Part shown: piece after piece, positions 25,917 to 34,991 of the stretch
Numbering within the stretch: position 1 is the stretch's first letter
How the letters are laid out: each line of letters opens with the position of its first letter
Assembly: GCF_900176645.1 (NCBI RefSeq)
Contig: NZ_FXAN01000047.1
Coordinates: 1-64,000, forward strand
Source: Burkholderia singularis
GTDB taxonomy: Bacteria > Pseudomonadota > Gammaproteobacteria > Burkholderiales > Burkholderiaceae
Direction: 5' to 3'
DNA: 64,000 bases
Made by a program: the position numbers and the translations under genes
The notes under the pieces: generated by a model
Databases searched by the model: none
Seen by the model: the letters and a program-made list of their open reading frames with translations, nothing else
What the model was told of the DNA's origin: nothing

Positions 25917-26801
25917 TTAGCGTGATCGTATTTTTCGGATGCGCTCGACTAGCGACGAGAATCCGTCGTTCCACCATTTCTTGGAAACAGTGCCCGAGGC
26001 TGGTTCTTGGCTACGGCCGGGCATGCTGAACGGCATTCGTGCATCACTACCGGCCGTTTGTCTTAAGTTGGCTGTCAAGCTTCGTTGGATGACGACGAGC
26101 GCGACGATCAAACCGATGACCAATATCGCGATCAAGGTGCGATGTAGCCAGACATTGTGATCGGCTGCCGGAGCGGATACAGCATTGGTTGAGGTGTCGA
26201 CAAGATCCGCAGGCATCGCAATGACGCTCACCTGGTCGTATGTCAGCCCTTCGACGCTGTGCATGACGAGTGTTTTGATCTGTGGGATCCACGCGCGGAC
26301 ATCGGCTCCAGGGCGATATTTGATGAACACCGCCGCCGACGATGGCTTGATGGATTGCGCAAGCGGATCGTTATTCGGCAAGACGATCTGCACGCGGGCG
26401 ACAAGTACGCCGTCGATTTTCGACAAGGTATCCGACAGCTCCTGAGACGTGCCGTAAATAAATCTGATCCGTTCCTCGGTTGGTGTGGATATCAAGCCAT
26501 CCTTACGGAATAGATCACCGAGGTTATTGAATTTGTTGCGTGGCAAGCCATGTTCGCGCAGTACCTGCACCGCACGCACCAAGTTGGAATCCTCGACGTC
26601 CAGCGACCAGGTCTTGCCGTCCGAGGACGGGTATTTCGATGACTCGATTTTCGATTCGAGCAGGACAGCCAGAATTTCGTTGGCGTCTTGCTCCGAAAGG
26701 CCCGTATATAGCTCTTTCTTGCACCCAGATATAAAAATAAGTGTTGAAAATATAATAATTGGCAAAATGCGATTACTATATTTAAAAAATGCATTTCGCA
26801 T
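25917..26801 (-). CDS. hrcJ: T3SS inner ring lipoprotein SctJ
   Basis: A 294-aa lipoprotein. The signal sequence ends in a lipobox with C27 (FISGC). The periplasmic part carries SctJ signatures: ELYTGLSEQDANEILAVLLE, VQVLREHGLPR, FGDLFRKDGLISTPTEERIR-like region and VARVQIVLPNNDPL. A C-terminal transmembrane helix (LIAILVIGLIVALVVIQ) precedes a short basic tail. It forms the inner-membrane ring with SctD. It lies between hrpB2 and hrpB4. Confidence 0.95.
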   Translation of the reverse strand: MRNAFFKYSNRILPIIIFSTLIFISGCKKELYTGLSEQDANEILAVLLESKIESSKYPSSDGKTWSLDVEDSNLVRAVQVLREHGLPRNKFNNLGDLFRKDGLISTPTEERIRFIYGTSQELSDTLSKIDGVLVARVQIVLPNNDPLAQSIKPSSAAVFIKYRPGADVRAWIPQIKTLVMHSVEGLTYDQVSVIAMPADLVDTSTNAVSAPAADHNVWLHRTLIAILVIGLIVALVVIQRSLTANLRQTAGSDARMPFSMPGRSQEPASGTVSKKWWNDGFSSLVERIRKIRSR

Positions 26802-26844
26802 GGTTACAATCTGCTCGCGGAAGCGAAACTATAAATTTGTTTTA

Positions 26845-27237
26845 TTACTGGTTGCGCATCAGCGTGTCGAGCGCCGATTTCGAAGAGTGCACTACCGCGA
26901 TCTTTACCGACATGTTGGCTTGCACGGTGGCGATTTCTTTCATCATGTAGGCCGAATTTGCTATGACCTCTTTCGTCGTGAGATAAGGAATGGAATGCGA
27001 TAATTGGTTAATATGATTAACAGCTTGTTGAAGTTGACCATCGTGCAGCTTTGCCAATTTCAGCACAATGGTTCCGTTGGATTCGGTCGGTTCTGGCGCA
27101 ACCATCGGAGCTTGGTGCATCAGCGTCCGAAAGCGCTCGACAAGGTGTGCAGCGGGCGTGTCGATCGGCGTTTGGACATCTTTCCCTATATTTTCGACTG
27201 CCGCTTGCAGCAGCTGATCTGTTATGGATCCGTTCAT
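26845..27237 (-). CDS. hrpB2: T3SS inner rod protein HrpB2 (SctI)
   Basis: A 130-aa early T3SS substrate that forms the inner rod. The C-terminal 40 residues are typical (SAYMMKEIATVQANMSVKIA, then SSKSALDTLMRNQ), resembling the VxT/rod pattern of HrpB2/HrpJ. I chose the ATG at 27237, preceded by GGAGT, over a longer frame that would overlap hrpB1. It lies between hrpB1 and hrcJ as in Xanthomonas and Ralstonia. Confidence 0.88.
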   Translation of the reverse strand: MNGSITDQLLQAAVENIGKDVQTPIDTPAAHLVERFRTLMHQAPMVAPEPTESNGTIVLKLAKLHDGQLQQAVNHINQLSHSIPYLTTKEVIANSAYMMKEIATVQANMSVKIAVVHSSKSALDTLMRNQ

Positions 27238-27256
27238 TTGTGTGACTCCACTGGCT

Positions 27257-27844
27257 TCAGGCTCGCCGGAATGAATACATTGACGCATCCGGCGCGAGTT
27301 GCGTTTGCGCCTGCGCCGTATCGGGCTGTTCTCTTGTCACGCCGTCGGTATTGGCGAGCGCAGTGAGCCGTGCGACGGAGTCTGGTACGACAAACTCCGC
27401 TCCGTTCTGTGCGGCTTCCACTGCTCGCGTCAAATCGTCTCTTGCCTGGAGCGCTTGCACGAGATACCGGGTGTCGGTGCTCGGAGAGATTTCCAATGCT
27501 TCTTCTGCAAAACGTTTCCATTCAGGATCGTTTTTCATCGACAGACAATATGCGAGAAGGGCTCTGGCCTGACCGAATTGAGGAGCCGCATTGCAAACGT
27601 CACGAAGTATGTGAATCGCGCTATCCCAGTTGCTGCGCGTCATCTGTAAAACGCCATCCAGCGCGTTGATTTCTGCGACGTGAGGACGCAGCACGTGCAA
27701 TGCGTCGAGTACCAGCTCGATATCGCTTTCATCAGCAGACAATTTGGGAAAGTTGTCGAGCAACGCGGTGGATATCGTTTCGACCAATCCGCCCACGACG
27801 CCCGCGGGGCAATCCATATATTCGGGTTCTTGTACAGCCGTCAT
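27257..27844 (-). CDS. hrpB1: T3SS protein HrpB1/HrpK family
   Basis: A 195-aa protein of the HrpB1/HrpK family, first gene of the main structural operon. It has a TPR-like helical layout: ISTALLDNFPKLSADESDIE, LVLDALHVLRPHVAEINALD, WDSAIHILRDVCNAAPQFGQ, ARALLAYCLSMKNDPEWKRF. The family is usually about 150 aa; the extra C-terminal 40 residues are polar and low-complexity. Members are periplasmic or secreted assembly factors in Xanthomonas. AGAGGT lies upstream of the ATG at 27844. Confidence 0.85.
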   Translation of the reverse strand: MTAVQEPEYMDCPAGVVGGLVETISTALLDNFPKLSADESDIELVLDALHVLRPHVAEINALDGVLQMTRSNWDSAIHILRDVCNAAPQFGQARALLAYCLSMKNDPEWKRFAEEALEISPSTDTRYLVQALQARDDLTRAVEAAQNGAEFVVPDSVARLTALANTDGVTREQPDTAQAQTQLAPDASMYSFRRA

Positions 27845-27914
27845 GGCGAAAGACCTCTTGGTGAAACACGCCGATCAAGCGCCGGCGCGGAATGGAAAAG
27901 CCGACTTCGCCTGA

Positions 27915-27975
27915 ACTCTAGCAATCATTGAAAATTACATTTGATCGTTGAGCGAAAAAAATCTAGCAGTACGAA
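27915..27975 (-). promoter_or_regulatory. hrpII-like box (N15 variant) with -10, hrpB1 operon
   Basis: On the minus strand TTCG (27975-27972) and TTCG (27956-27953) are separated by 15 nt, one less than the consensus. TAGAGT at 27920-27915 lies 32 nt further on and fits the YANNRT -10. It is 70 nt before the hrpB1 start, where the main operon promoter is expected. The one-base shortening may weaken binding. Confidence 0.6.
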
Positions 27976-28103
27976 ATTCTGTTTGCTCGCGAAATATTCA
28001 CAATCTTTCACAAACTGGTTGGCAATTGTGGCTACTTTGAATAGGTATAGTGTCGATCTCTTCGAAGTCTGCATGTTTGAGTTGTAGTTACAGGTGATGA
28101 GCG

Positions 28104-29525
28104 ATGTTTTCTATCTTATATTTTCCACTTCTTAATATTCAATCAATACGGTCCTGGTCTATTCCAACCGATCACATTGTCGACATGTTGCTCGACGGCC
28201 AAATTCTTACGGCCAGCAGAGTATTACACCGTTGTAGCGAAGAGGGAGGGAATGGTACGCATGCGTCGCGCGTGCTGCAACTGGTTGCGGATTTACAAGT
28301 TTGTCTCGGTATGGAAGTGGAGGCCGAAGAGAATTATCAACGATCCCAACACATGATTCGTTCGTCAAAACGAGAATTGCGAGTCACGTCCTGTCGCAAT
28401 GCCGCATGGCAGGCGCTGTATCGTTATCGGCCAAGTACGGCGCTATCGTGTTTCGCGCGCATCATCGCTTGGACTGAGGACATAGGGTTGGAGCAGGAGT
28501 TGGAAGCCAGGTTCGGCATGATCTGCGCACTATACGCTATGGGGCGCGTCGATGAAGTCGCTGAGGCGCTGGGCGTGCTCGAAGAGCGAATTCACGAAAG
28601 TCCGGAGGTGGATGAACTCTGGAAGGCTTTGATAGAGGCGATGAGATTCGATATCACCGTTCAAATAGAAATGCACTGTGCAAATGCGCTGAGCGACCAT
28701 GCTTACTGGCGCTCCGGGCTCGATTCAGTGGACGGCCAGTGGATGCAAAGAAAAGTACCAAGCGTATCGCCAAATGTGTTGCGCGCCCGGATCGAATACG
28801 TGCAGAAACTAAGGGAAATGATGAGCGGCGTGTATAGCGCGGCGAGTTCGGCAAATGTTCATTTGTGTTGGGCATGTAAATTAGGAATGCAAAATTATCA
28901 AAGAACCGTGCGTCTTGAAATTGCGATGGCTGGCTTGATTGGTAGCGTTCCGCAGATTGCGGAAGCGGTGCTTGAACCGTTGCATCGAGATGGGCAAAGA
29001 GAGCTGACGGCCCATGCCAGGCTGGATTATTTGTACTGCACCGCGAAGACTGAACAGGCCCGCGGCCATATAGAAAAGGCGTGGCAGTGGTACAGCCGCT
29101 ACACTTTGACTGCCATGCAGTGCCTTCGCGAGAATTCTCGATTGGCTCCGCTGCCAAATCGGGCGACGAAATTGAGAACTCCCGCAGACGATATCGACGC
29201 CCGGCTGCCCGTTCGCTATCGCCGTGCATATCATTTCATAATTGATAATTTGAATCGAAGTGATCTGTCGATCTGTGAGATTGCTGCGGAAATCAATCTG
29301 ACGGAACGGGCTCTTCAATGGGCGTTTCGAAAATATCTCGGCTTGTCCCCGACAGAGTTGATTCGCGATATGAGAATGGAGCGTATTCGGGAAGAATTGC
29401 TGAGTGAGCCGACGCGCAATGTATTAGAGGTGGCAAGGCGCTGGGGGGTGCGCAATTGCACGACGCTATTGAATGGCTATCGAAAGCAATTTCATGAAGC
29501 TCCTTCTCAAACGCTTGCACCGTGA
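28104..29525 (+). CDS. hrpB: AraC-family T3SS master activator (HrpB of Ralstonia / HrpX of Xanthomonas type)
   Basis: A 473-aa regulator, the length of Ralstonia HrpB and Xanthomonas HrpX. The first 370 residues are a TPR-like helical sensor region (LLDGQILTASRVLHRCSEEG, LRVTSCRNAAWQALYRYRPS). The last 95 residues are an AraC DNA-binding domain (LSICEIAAEINLTERALQWA, FRKYLGLSPTELIRDMRMER). This protein class binds hrpII/PIP boxes such as those at 7700, 18689 and 21517. It is divergent from the hrpB1 operon across a 259-nt region, and hrcC follows it. Confidence 0.92.
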   Translation: MFSILYFPLLNIQSIRSWSIPTDHIVDMLLDGQILTASRVLHRCSEEGGNGTHASRVLQLVADLQVCLGMEVEAEENYQRSQHMIRSSKRELRVTSCRNAAWQALYRYRPSTALSCFARIIAWTEDIGLEQELEARFGMICALYAMGRVDEVAEALGVLEERIHESPEVDELWKALIEAMRFDITVQIEMHCANALSDHAYWRSGLDSVDGQWMQRKVPSVSPNVLRARIEYVQKLREMMSGVYSAASSANVHLCWACKLGMQNYQRTVRLEIAMAGLIGSVPQIAEAVLEPLHRDGQRELTAHARLDYLYCTAKTEQARGHIEKAWQWYSRYTLTAMQCLRENSRLAPLPNRATKLRTPADDIDARLPVRYRRAYHFIIDNLNRSDLSICEIAAEINLTERALQWAFRKYLGLSPTELIRDMRMERIREELLSEPTRNVLEVARRWGVRNCTTLLNGYRKQFHEAPSQTLAP

Positions 29526-29576
29526 CCGTTCATTAAATATTTTAATAGATATACCAAAAATTTTCGGGGAAATCTC

Positions 29577-31346
29577 ATGGCATTGTTGCGAGCCATCGCA
29601 GTGGCAATATTCTTGCTCGCCGGTGTGATTTGTGAATCGAATGCAAGGCCGATCCAGTGGCCTAGTAAGACAGTGCATATTTCTGTTGAAGGCAAGGATT
29701 TGAAGGATGTGCTGCGCGATTTCGCGGCCAGTCAAAAAATTCCCGCGCAGATTGCTCCAAACGTACAAGGGACCGTCACTGGCCGATTCGATATGTCGCC
29801 TCAACGTTTTTTCGACACGCTTGCTGCAAGCTTTGGCTTCGTCTGGTTTTACGACGGCGCGGTATTATCGATCAGCAACGCGAACGAAATGACTCGCCAA
29901 GTTATCAAGATGAACTATGCGAACACTCGTCAGTTGGCCGCGACTTTGAAAAAGATGAAGTTGTCCAACTCGAGGTTTCCGGTGACTTATGCTGAAGATG
30001 CCCGGACTGCAATCGTTACGGGGCCGGCGCAATATGTGCAGCTTGTGAACGATGTCGCTCGACAACTCGATCAGAGCATAGCGAATCAAGCCGGTTCGGT
30101 TGTACGTGTGTTCAAGTTGAATCATGCATGGGCGGCGGATCATAAAGTTCAAATTGACGGCGAAGCCGTTGTCATACCCGGAGTGGCAAACATATTGTCC
30201 CAACTTTATGCATCCAGTTCGACGTTGCACAATTCCGGCGATGGGGCACTTCCGAATGTTGTGACATCGAATGTACGGCGTCTGCGCCAACTGAGTGACG
30301 TAAATGGAAGTTCCAGTGGCAATGGGTATCCACCACCGATACCGACGCTTCCGGATTCGCCGGACGGCTCATTGGCAAACTTATTCAGCGGTAAATCTCC
30401 TGCCGCTGGCAGCCCGGATGTCGATGCGGCCGACGGGAAAATTATTGTGAGTGGCGGCCGTGAAGTCGAAAGCGCCAACGAGAAGATGCTCCCGGTAATC
30501 GAAGCGAATCCGATGACCAACTCGGTACTTATTCGCGATACGCCTCAGCGTATCGAGCAATATTCTTCGATAATCGAAAAGCTGGATGTTCAGCCTAAAC
30601 TGGTAGAAATAGAGGCACACATTATTGAAATAGACGATGATGCGCTCAAGCAAATTGGTGTGGATTGGAGAGCGCATAATAGCCATGTCGATGTGCAAAC
30701 AGGAACAGGCACTCGGCAGCAAAACGGTTATGATGGAAATCTCAACCCGAGTTTTGGCCGAACGGCGGCCGATAATATTACTCTTCTGGATGCTACTCCG
30801 GTAGGGGCTTCGATCTCGGCGGTATTGGGCAATGCAGGCCGTTATCTGCTCGCGAGGATCAATGCGCTTCAGCAAACCTCAAAGGCAAAGATAGATGCGA
30901 CGCCGAAGGTGGCCACGTTGGACAATGTCGAAGCCGTCATGGATAGTAAGACGCGATTCTTTATACCCGTGGCGGGTTATACGGGTGGAGCCTTGTATAA
31001 CGTATCGGTTGGTACTTCGCTGCGCGTTTTGCCTATGGTTGTGGAAAGCGGCGGCGAGACTAAAATCAAGCTCAATGTGCATATTGAGGAAGGAAGTATT
31101 ACCAAGGGGGCGGTCAAGGAGATCCCAATTATCAAAACAAGTGAAATTAATACGCAGGCTTTTGTCGGGGAGAATGAAAGTTTGCTGATTGCTGGTTATA
31201 AGGTGGAAAAGCAATCGACTGCTGAATATGGTGTTCCGGTATTGTCTAAAATTCCGCTTCTGGGTGCGTTATTCCGTAGCCGGGATAATGAAAATTCTCG
31301 AATGGAACGGATATTTTTGATTACTCCGAAAGTTTTGTCATTCTAA
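29577..31346 (+). CDS. hrcC: T3SS outer-membrane secretin SctC
   Basis: A 589-aa secretin with a signal peptide (LLRAIAVAIFLLAGVICESN). N-terminal N0/N1/N3 domains (VEGKDLKDVLRDFAASQKIP, QVIKMNYANTRQLAATLKKM) precede the secretin core, with VEIEAHIIEIDDDALKQIGV and VPVLSKIPLLGALFRSRDNE near the C-terminus. It forms the outer ring of the injectisome. It lies 51 nt after hrpB on the same strand and is probably co-transcribed with it. No pilotin gene is seen nearby. Confidence 0.95.
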   Translation: MALLRAIAVAIFLLAGVICESNARPIQWPSKTVHISVEGKDLKDVLRDFAASQKIPAQIAPNVQGTVTGRFDMSPQRFFDTLAASFGFVWFYDGAVLSISNANEMTRQVIKMNYANTRQLAATLKKMKLSNSRFPVTYAEDARTAIVTGPAQYVQLVNDVARQLDQSIANQAGSVVRVFKLNHAWAADHKVQIDGEAVVIPGVANILSQLYASSSTLHNSGDGALPNVVTSNVRRLRQLSDVNGSSSGNGYPPPIPTLPDSPDGSLANLFSGKSPAAGSPDVDAADGKIIVSGGREVESANEKMLPVIEANPMTNSVLIRDTPQRIEQYSSIIEKLDVQPKLVEIEAHIIEIDDDALKQIGVDWRAHNSHVDVQTGTGTRQQNGYDGNLNPSFGRTAADNITLLDATPVGASISAVLGNAGRYLLARINALQQTSKAKIDATPKVATLDNVEAVMDSKTRFFIPVAGYTGGALYNVSVGTSLRVLPMVVESGGETKIKLNVHIEEGSITKGAVKEIPIIKTSEINTQAFVGENESLLIAGYKVEKQSTAEYGVPVLSKIPLLGALFRSRDNENSRMERIFLITPKVLSF

Positions 31347-31665
31347 GTGTGGCGATCATCGCTTTGTGAATTATTGGAATTGATTGTTGGCGGTCGAGAG
31401 TTTCGTCTTGAAATTTGAGAATTTTTCTTGCAGCTAAACTGAATGCGCGCTCGCGGCAATGGCGTTTGTGGTGCATTTTCGATGGCCAAAGTCGAGATGG
31501 AGAGATTCAAAGACGTCGATTGTTCGATCGAAGCCGGCATTGAATTTATTCCGGTATCGGCGACGTTCGTTATCACTGATTTATATGCTGTTCGAACGTA
31601 TGGATTGGTCATGGTGATGTTGAAGTTGCGCAAATATTTCAAGAGATGCTATGTCTTCGAAAATA
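31347..31665. other. AT-rich gap between sctC and the hrpG-type gene
   Basis: About 320 nt between the convergent ends of sctC and the response-regulator gene. An 80-codon plus-strand frame and a 99-codon minus-strand frame are open, but neither has a clear ribosome binding site or protein-like signature. No strong terminator is seen. Confidence 0.35.
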
Positions 31666-32367
31666 TCAGCTTTGCGTTCCCATGACATCCATTCGGTAGC
31701 CGTGTCCGTACACGGAAACGAGCCGGACTCCATTTTCCGGGCGTAATTTCATCTTGAGGCGGATTTTGGCGACGTGTGTATCGAGAGATCGGGAAACAAC
31801 GCTACCACCATACCCCCAGATCACTGCCATCAAATGCTCTCGAGTGAGAATTTCGCCGGCATGCCGAAAGAATAATGCAGCGACTTTGAATTCCTTCGGC
31901 GTGAGTAAAATGGGAGCGCCGCGATAGTAGCAAAGTCTATTGGCCAAATCAATCAGATAATCGCCGATCATTATCGATTGATCCGCTGATTTTCTCCTTT
32001 GCCGGGATCGACTCAACTGAACGTTGATTCTCGCAATGAGTTCGGTTTCGCCGAATGGTTGAATAATATAGTCATCGGCTCCAGCGGCCAATATTTTGCT
32101 GACGTAATTTTCCTGATTTTGGTGTAATAAAAAAATCACCGGAACGTGTGAGCTTAAATTGCTTTTTGCCCACATCAGAACGTCGTAGCCGGTTACAAAC
32201 GGGGCGTCCCAGTTGAGTAGCAGCAGGTCGAATTTATTTTTCTTTAGCTTTGATATTAACATTTCCCCGTCTTCGAAGGGAAGGCAGTTGTATCCGTGGG
32301 CGAGCAATGTCGACTGAATTTTTTTTATGTCATGTGAGTCGAAATCTAAATATGCAATCTTTGCCAT
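31666..32367 (-). CDS. hrpG: OmpR-family response regulator, HrpG type
   Basis: A 233-aa regulator: receiver domain (1-115) plus winged-helix OmpR DNA-binding domain (130-230, with LLTPKEFKVAALFFRHAGEI and SRSLDTHVAKIRLKMK). HrpG proteins switch on hrpB/hrpX. The likely phospho-acceptor is D54 (LNWDAP). Two receiver switch residues differ from the norm: the Thr/Ser after strand 4 is Leu (VIFLLH) and the Lys of the KPF motif is Gln (Q103, IIQPF). The ATG at 32367 begins the first strand; the frame extends 84 codons upstream without domain content. The gene is AT-rich, unlike the core genome. Confidence 0.85.
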   Translation of the reverse strand: MAKIAYLDFDSHDIKKIQSTLLAHGYNCLPFEDGEMLISKLKKNKFDLLLLNWDAPFVTGYDVLMWAKSNLSSHVPVIFLLHQNQENYVSKILAAGADDYIIQPFGETELIARINVQLSRSRQRRKSADQSIMIGDYLIDLANRLCYYRGAPILLTPKEFKVAALFFRHAGEILTREHLMAVIWGYGGSVVSRSLDTHVAKIRLKMKLRPENGVRLVSVYGHGYRMDVMGTQS

Positions 32368-33525
32368 AATAAACCAAAACAATAACACTTTAACGGAAAT
32401 TTTGATTCCGATCGATGCTTGATTTCTGTGCGACGATGAATCAATAAGGGCGATGCCGATGCGTAGTGGGCGCCGATTGGGAGTGGTTATGAATTTCGAC
32501 GTGTTTTGCGTGCTCCTTGATCGGCTTGAACGAATGCCGTGAGTACTTGGTGCATTTTTCGGCGTATTGGCCGATTGATTGAAAAGTATCGTGCCGTGAG
32601 GGAAAATGTTTGGATTCAATGGTGCCGTGATACATGTCTGATTGATATCCTTATTTTCACTTAATTATCATATGTGATGGAGAATGGTGTGCGCTGAAGT
32701 GTGCCGTTTTAAAAATTAATATGAAATTTATTGTCTGCCAGAGGTAAGTGGTTTGATTCCAGGAGGCTCGACTCCGATCGGGCATGGCATGAGCGCTGCC
32801 GGATACGAACGGATCGAGCATGACAAGAATATTGGTATCGCCCGATTCAAACTCATGCAAGCCGCATCAAATTTCTGAATGACAGGGTCTTTGCGAAAGC
32901 TCGTGTTGCAATTCGTTTCTCGTGCCACTGTACGCAATTGTCCGCGCTATTGTCAATCAGGTTGTCAATGGTTGACGTTTATTTTTCATGATAATGACTG
33001 TCATTATAATGATATTTATATGCGGGTATTTTAGGTGGATTGCGGTGTATTGTGGCAATGTTTTGATTGGTTGCTTTAGTTTTGGTCGGGTTGGGTGGGT
33101 ATGTCGCTATTTGATGTGAAATTTGATCGGGCCGGACGTTGCAGGGCTGATTTTGAATGTTTTCTAATGCGAAACCAGGTGAAATGAATTAATCGGTCGA
33201 TCGACATCGCGGCATAAGTCAACTCGTAGTTGCGCGGCGAACCGCTTTTACGCGCAACGGTTGGTTCCGTTCGGGCTTGGCTGCTCGGACGTCTACCGGA
33301 GTGTCGTCGCCCGGATGCCGGAGAGCCCGCCAACCAAGCGGCGAAGCCTGGGACTCGCTGCACTCGAGGGGCATCGCTCGCACGGATACGTTGCGTCGCA
33401 ACATCCGACCTCGACACATCCTATGTCCCCCGAAATTTATACAGGTGTTCGAAAATTACGATTTGACTCATGCCCTGCTTTCGGTTGAAGCTAACGGCTT
33501 GCTGTCCGAAGGGGGCTGTATCTGC
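32368..33525. other. AT-rich right-hand island margin
   Basis: About 1.15 kb between hrpG and the GNAT gene. 32.37-33.1 kb is clearly AT-rich; GC rises from about 33.2 kb toward core values. No gene is supported: short open frames lack ribosome binding sites. Two GGTTTGATTCC/GGCTCGACTCC-like words near 32750-32775 resemble tRNA T-arms but do not extend to a full tRNA. The right boundary of the island probably lies in this stretch. Confidence 0.5.
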
Positions 33526-33939
33526 ATGAGTTCGATTTTGACTGTTCGTCGTATTGCCGCGGATCAGGGCGGTGTGTATCGCGAACTGCGTGCGGCTTCG
33601 CTGCGCGAGCCCTTTGCGAGCGGTGAGACGCCCGAAGCCGAGTTGAGAGTCGATGCGGCCGCTGCGACAGCGATCGCAGAGCGTCGCGCGTTCGTGAGCG
33701 AGTTGTGGGTCGCGCACGCGGTGCGTCACCTGCGCGGCGGCGTGCTGCTCGTCGATACGGCACGCAATTGGCTCGCCGAGCGCGGCGCCGTCGAGGTCTA
33801 TGCATGGATTGCCGATCAGAACCGTGTTGCAATCCGCTTCTATGAGCATGTCGGTTTTGCCGATACCGGCGAGCGCGCGCCGATCGCGCGCGTGCCTGGC
33901 GCGCTGAAATCGCTGTTTGTCTGCCGCCGGCGCGTGTAA
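33526..33939 (+). CDS. GNAT acetyltransferase, internally shortened
   Basis: A 137-aa protein matching the GNAT fold only in part. Residues 1-55 are the N-terminal strand and first helices ([35 protein letters not shown]). Residues 57-110 correspond to motif A and B ([48 protein letters not shown]). The strands that normally lie between helix 2 and motif A, about 25-35 residues, are missing, and the acetyl-CoA loop reads RHLRGG rather than RxxGxG. It may be inactive through an in-frame deletion. The start at 33526 has GGGGG 10 nt upstream. Confidence 0.65.
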   Translation: MSSILTVRRIAADQGGVYRELRAASLREPFASGETPEAELRVDAAAATAIAERRAFVSELWVAHAVRHLRGGVLLVDTARNWLAERGAVEVYAWIADQNRVAIRFYEHVGFADTGERAPIARVPGALKSLFVCRRRV

Positions 33940-34088
33940 GAAAGTACCTCTCGTGCGCGCGATTCCCGAGCCTTGCGGCGCCGTATCCCGGCGGGGCGCC
34001 ATCGGCGGCGCCGGGCCGCGTGCGCCCGAAAATATGGCCGTCTGCGTGGACCCCTGTAAAATACGCAAAATTTTTTTGCAGAACGTCC

Positions 34089-34934
34089 ATGTCGCTAAAA
34101 AAATCGCCATTCTTCGAACTGCGCAGCGGTTCGGTCGACACGTTGCTGTTCATCGTGAAAACCACCGATCTCGATGCGCTGCGCGCCGAGTTGGTCAAAC
34201 GTTTCGAAGCGACTCCCGAATTTTTTGCGGATGACGTCGTTGCGATCGACGTGCGCCGGCTTGCGGACGGCGAACGCGTGCCGCTCGACGCGATCCGCCA
34301 GATGCTGAACGACGTGAGGATGCGCGCGGTCGGCGTGGTTGCGCAGCATGCGCAGCACGCATGGGCTGCCGACGCCGGCTTGCCGCTGCTCGAGGCGCGC
34401 GACCGGCGCGGCGCGGCGCACAAGACCGGCGCGGACGCGCTCAGCGAGGCTGCGGCAGGCACGCTGGGCGAGCCGGCCCAGTCGAACGGGATGCAAGCGG
34501 CGGGGGAGGCCGCGCGCGCGGCCGAAGCGGGCTTGCCCGCCGGCGCGGACATGCCGGGGGCGGATGCGGTATCCGCGGCATCCGCCGTCACGCCATACGC
34601 GGCGACGCTCGTGATCGACCGTCCGCTGCGTTCAGGACAACAGATATACGCGAAGGGAGACCTCGTGGTGCTCGGCCCGGTCAGTCACGGCGCCGAAGTC
34701 ATCGCGCAAGGCAACATCCACATCTACGCGCCGCTGCGCGGCCGCGCTCTCGCGGGCGTGCATGGCAATCACGACGCGCGCATCTTTTGCACGTGTCTCG
34801 AACCGGAACTGATTTCGATCGCGGGTATCTATCGGACGACGGAGAATCCGCTGCCTGCCGACGTGCTCGGCAAATCGGTGCAGATCCGGCTCGAACAGGA
34901 AAAACTGATGATCGAGCCGCTGCGCCTGACGTGA
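34089..34934 (+). CDS. minC: Septum site-determining protein MinC
   Basis: A 281-aa inhibitor of FtsZ assembly. The N-terminal domain ([37 protein letters not shown]) is followed by a long Ala/Gly-rich linker (about residues 110-175). The beta-helix C-terminal domain binds MinD ([40 protein letters not shown]). The ATG at 34089 begins the conserved [11 protein letters not shown]. It starts minC-minD-minE. Confidence 0.95.
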   Translation: MSLKKSPFFELRSGSVDTLLFIVKTTDLDALRAELVKRFEATPEFFADDVVAIDVRRLADGERVPLDAIRQMLNDVRMRAVGVVAQHAQHAWAADAGLPLLEARDRRGAAHKTGADALSEAAAGTLGEPAQSNGMQAAGEAARAAEAGLPAGADMPGADAVSAASAVTPYAATLVIDRPLRSGQQIYAKGDLVVLGPVSHGAEVIAQGNIHIYAPLRGRALAGVHGNHDARIFCTCLEPELISIAGIYRTTENPLPADVLGKSVQIRLEQEKLMIEPLRLT

Positions 34935-34991
34935 TGCGCGGGCGCGGCAAACGGATCGGTCGGTTCTCATTGACGAACACAGGGTAGGTAA

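Noticed and set aside
31443-31685. An 80-codon plus-strand frame after sctC
   Set aside because: No ribosome binding site, overlaps the end of the hrpG gene and lacks protein-like composition.
32745-32775. tRNA T-arm-like words suggesting an integration site
   Set aside because: Stems do not pair over five bases and no acceptor or anticodon arm is found, so there is no tRNA or clear attachment site.
7698-33525. Search for CRISPR arrays, insertion sequences or integrase genes
   Set aside because: No spaced direct repeats, transposase motifs or integrase motifs were seen in the island.
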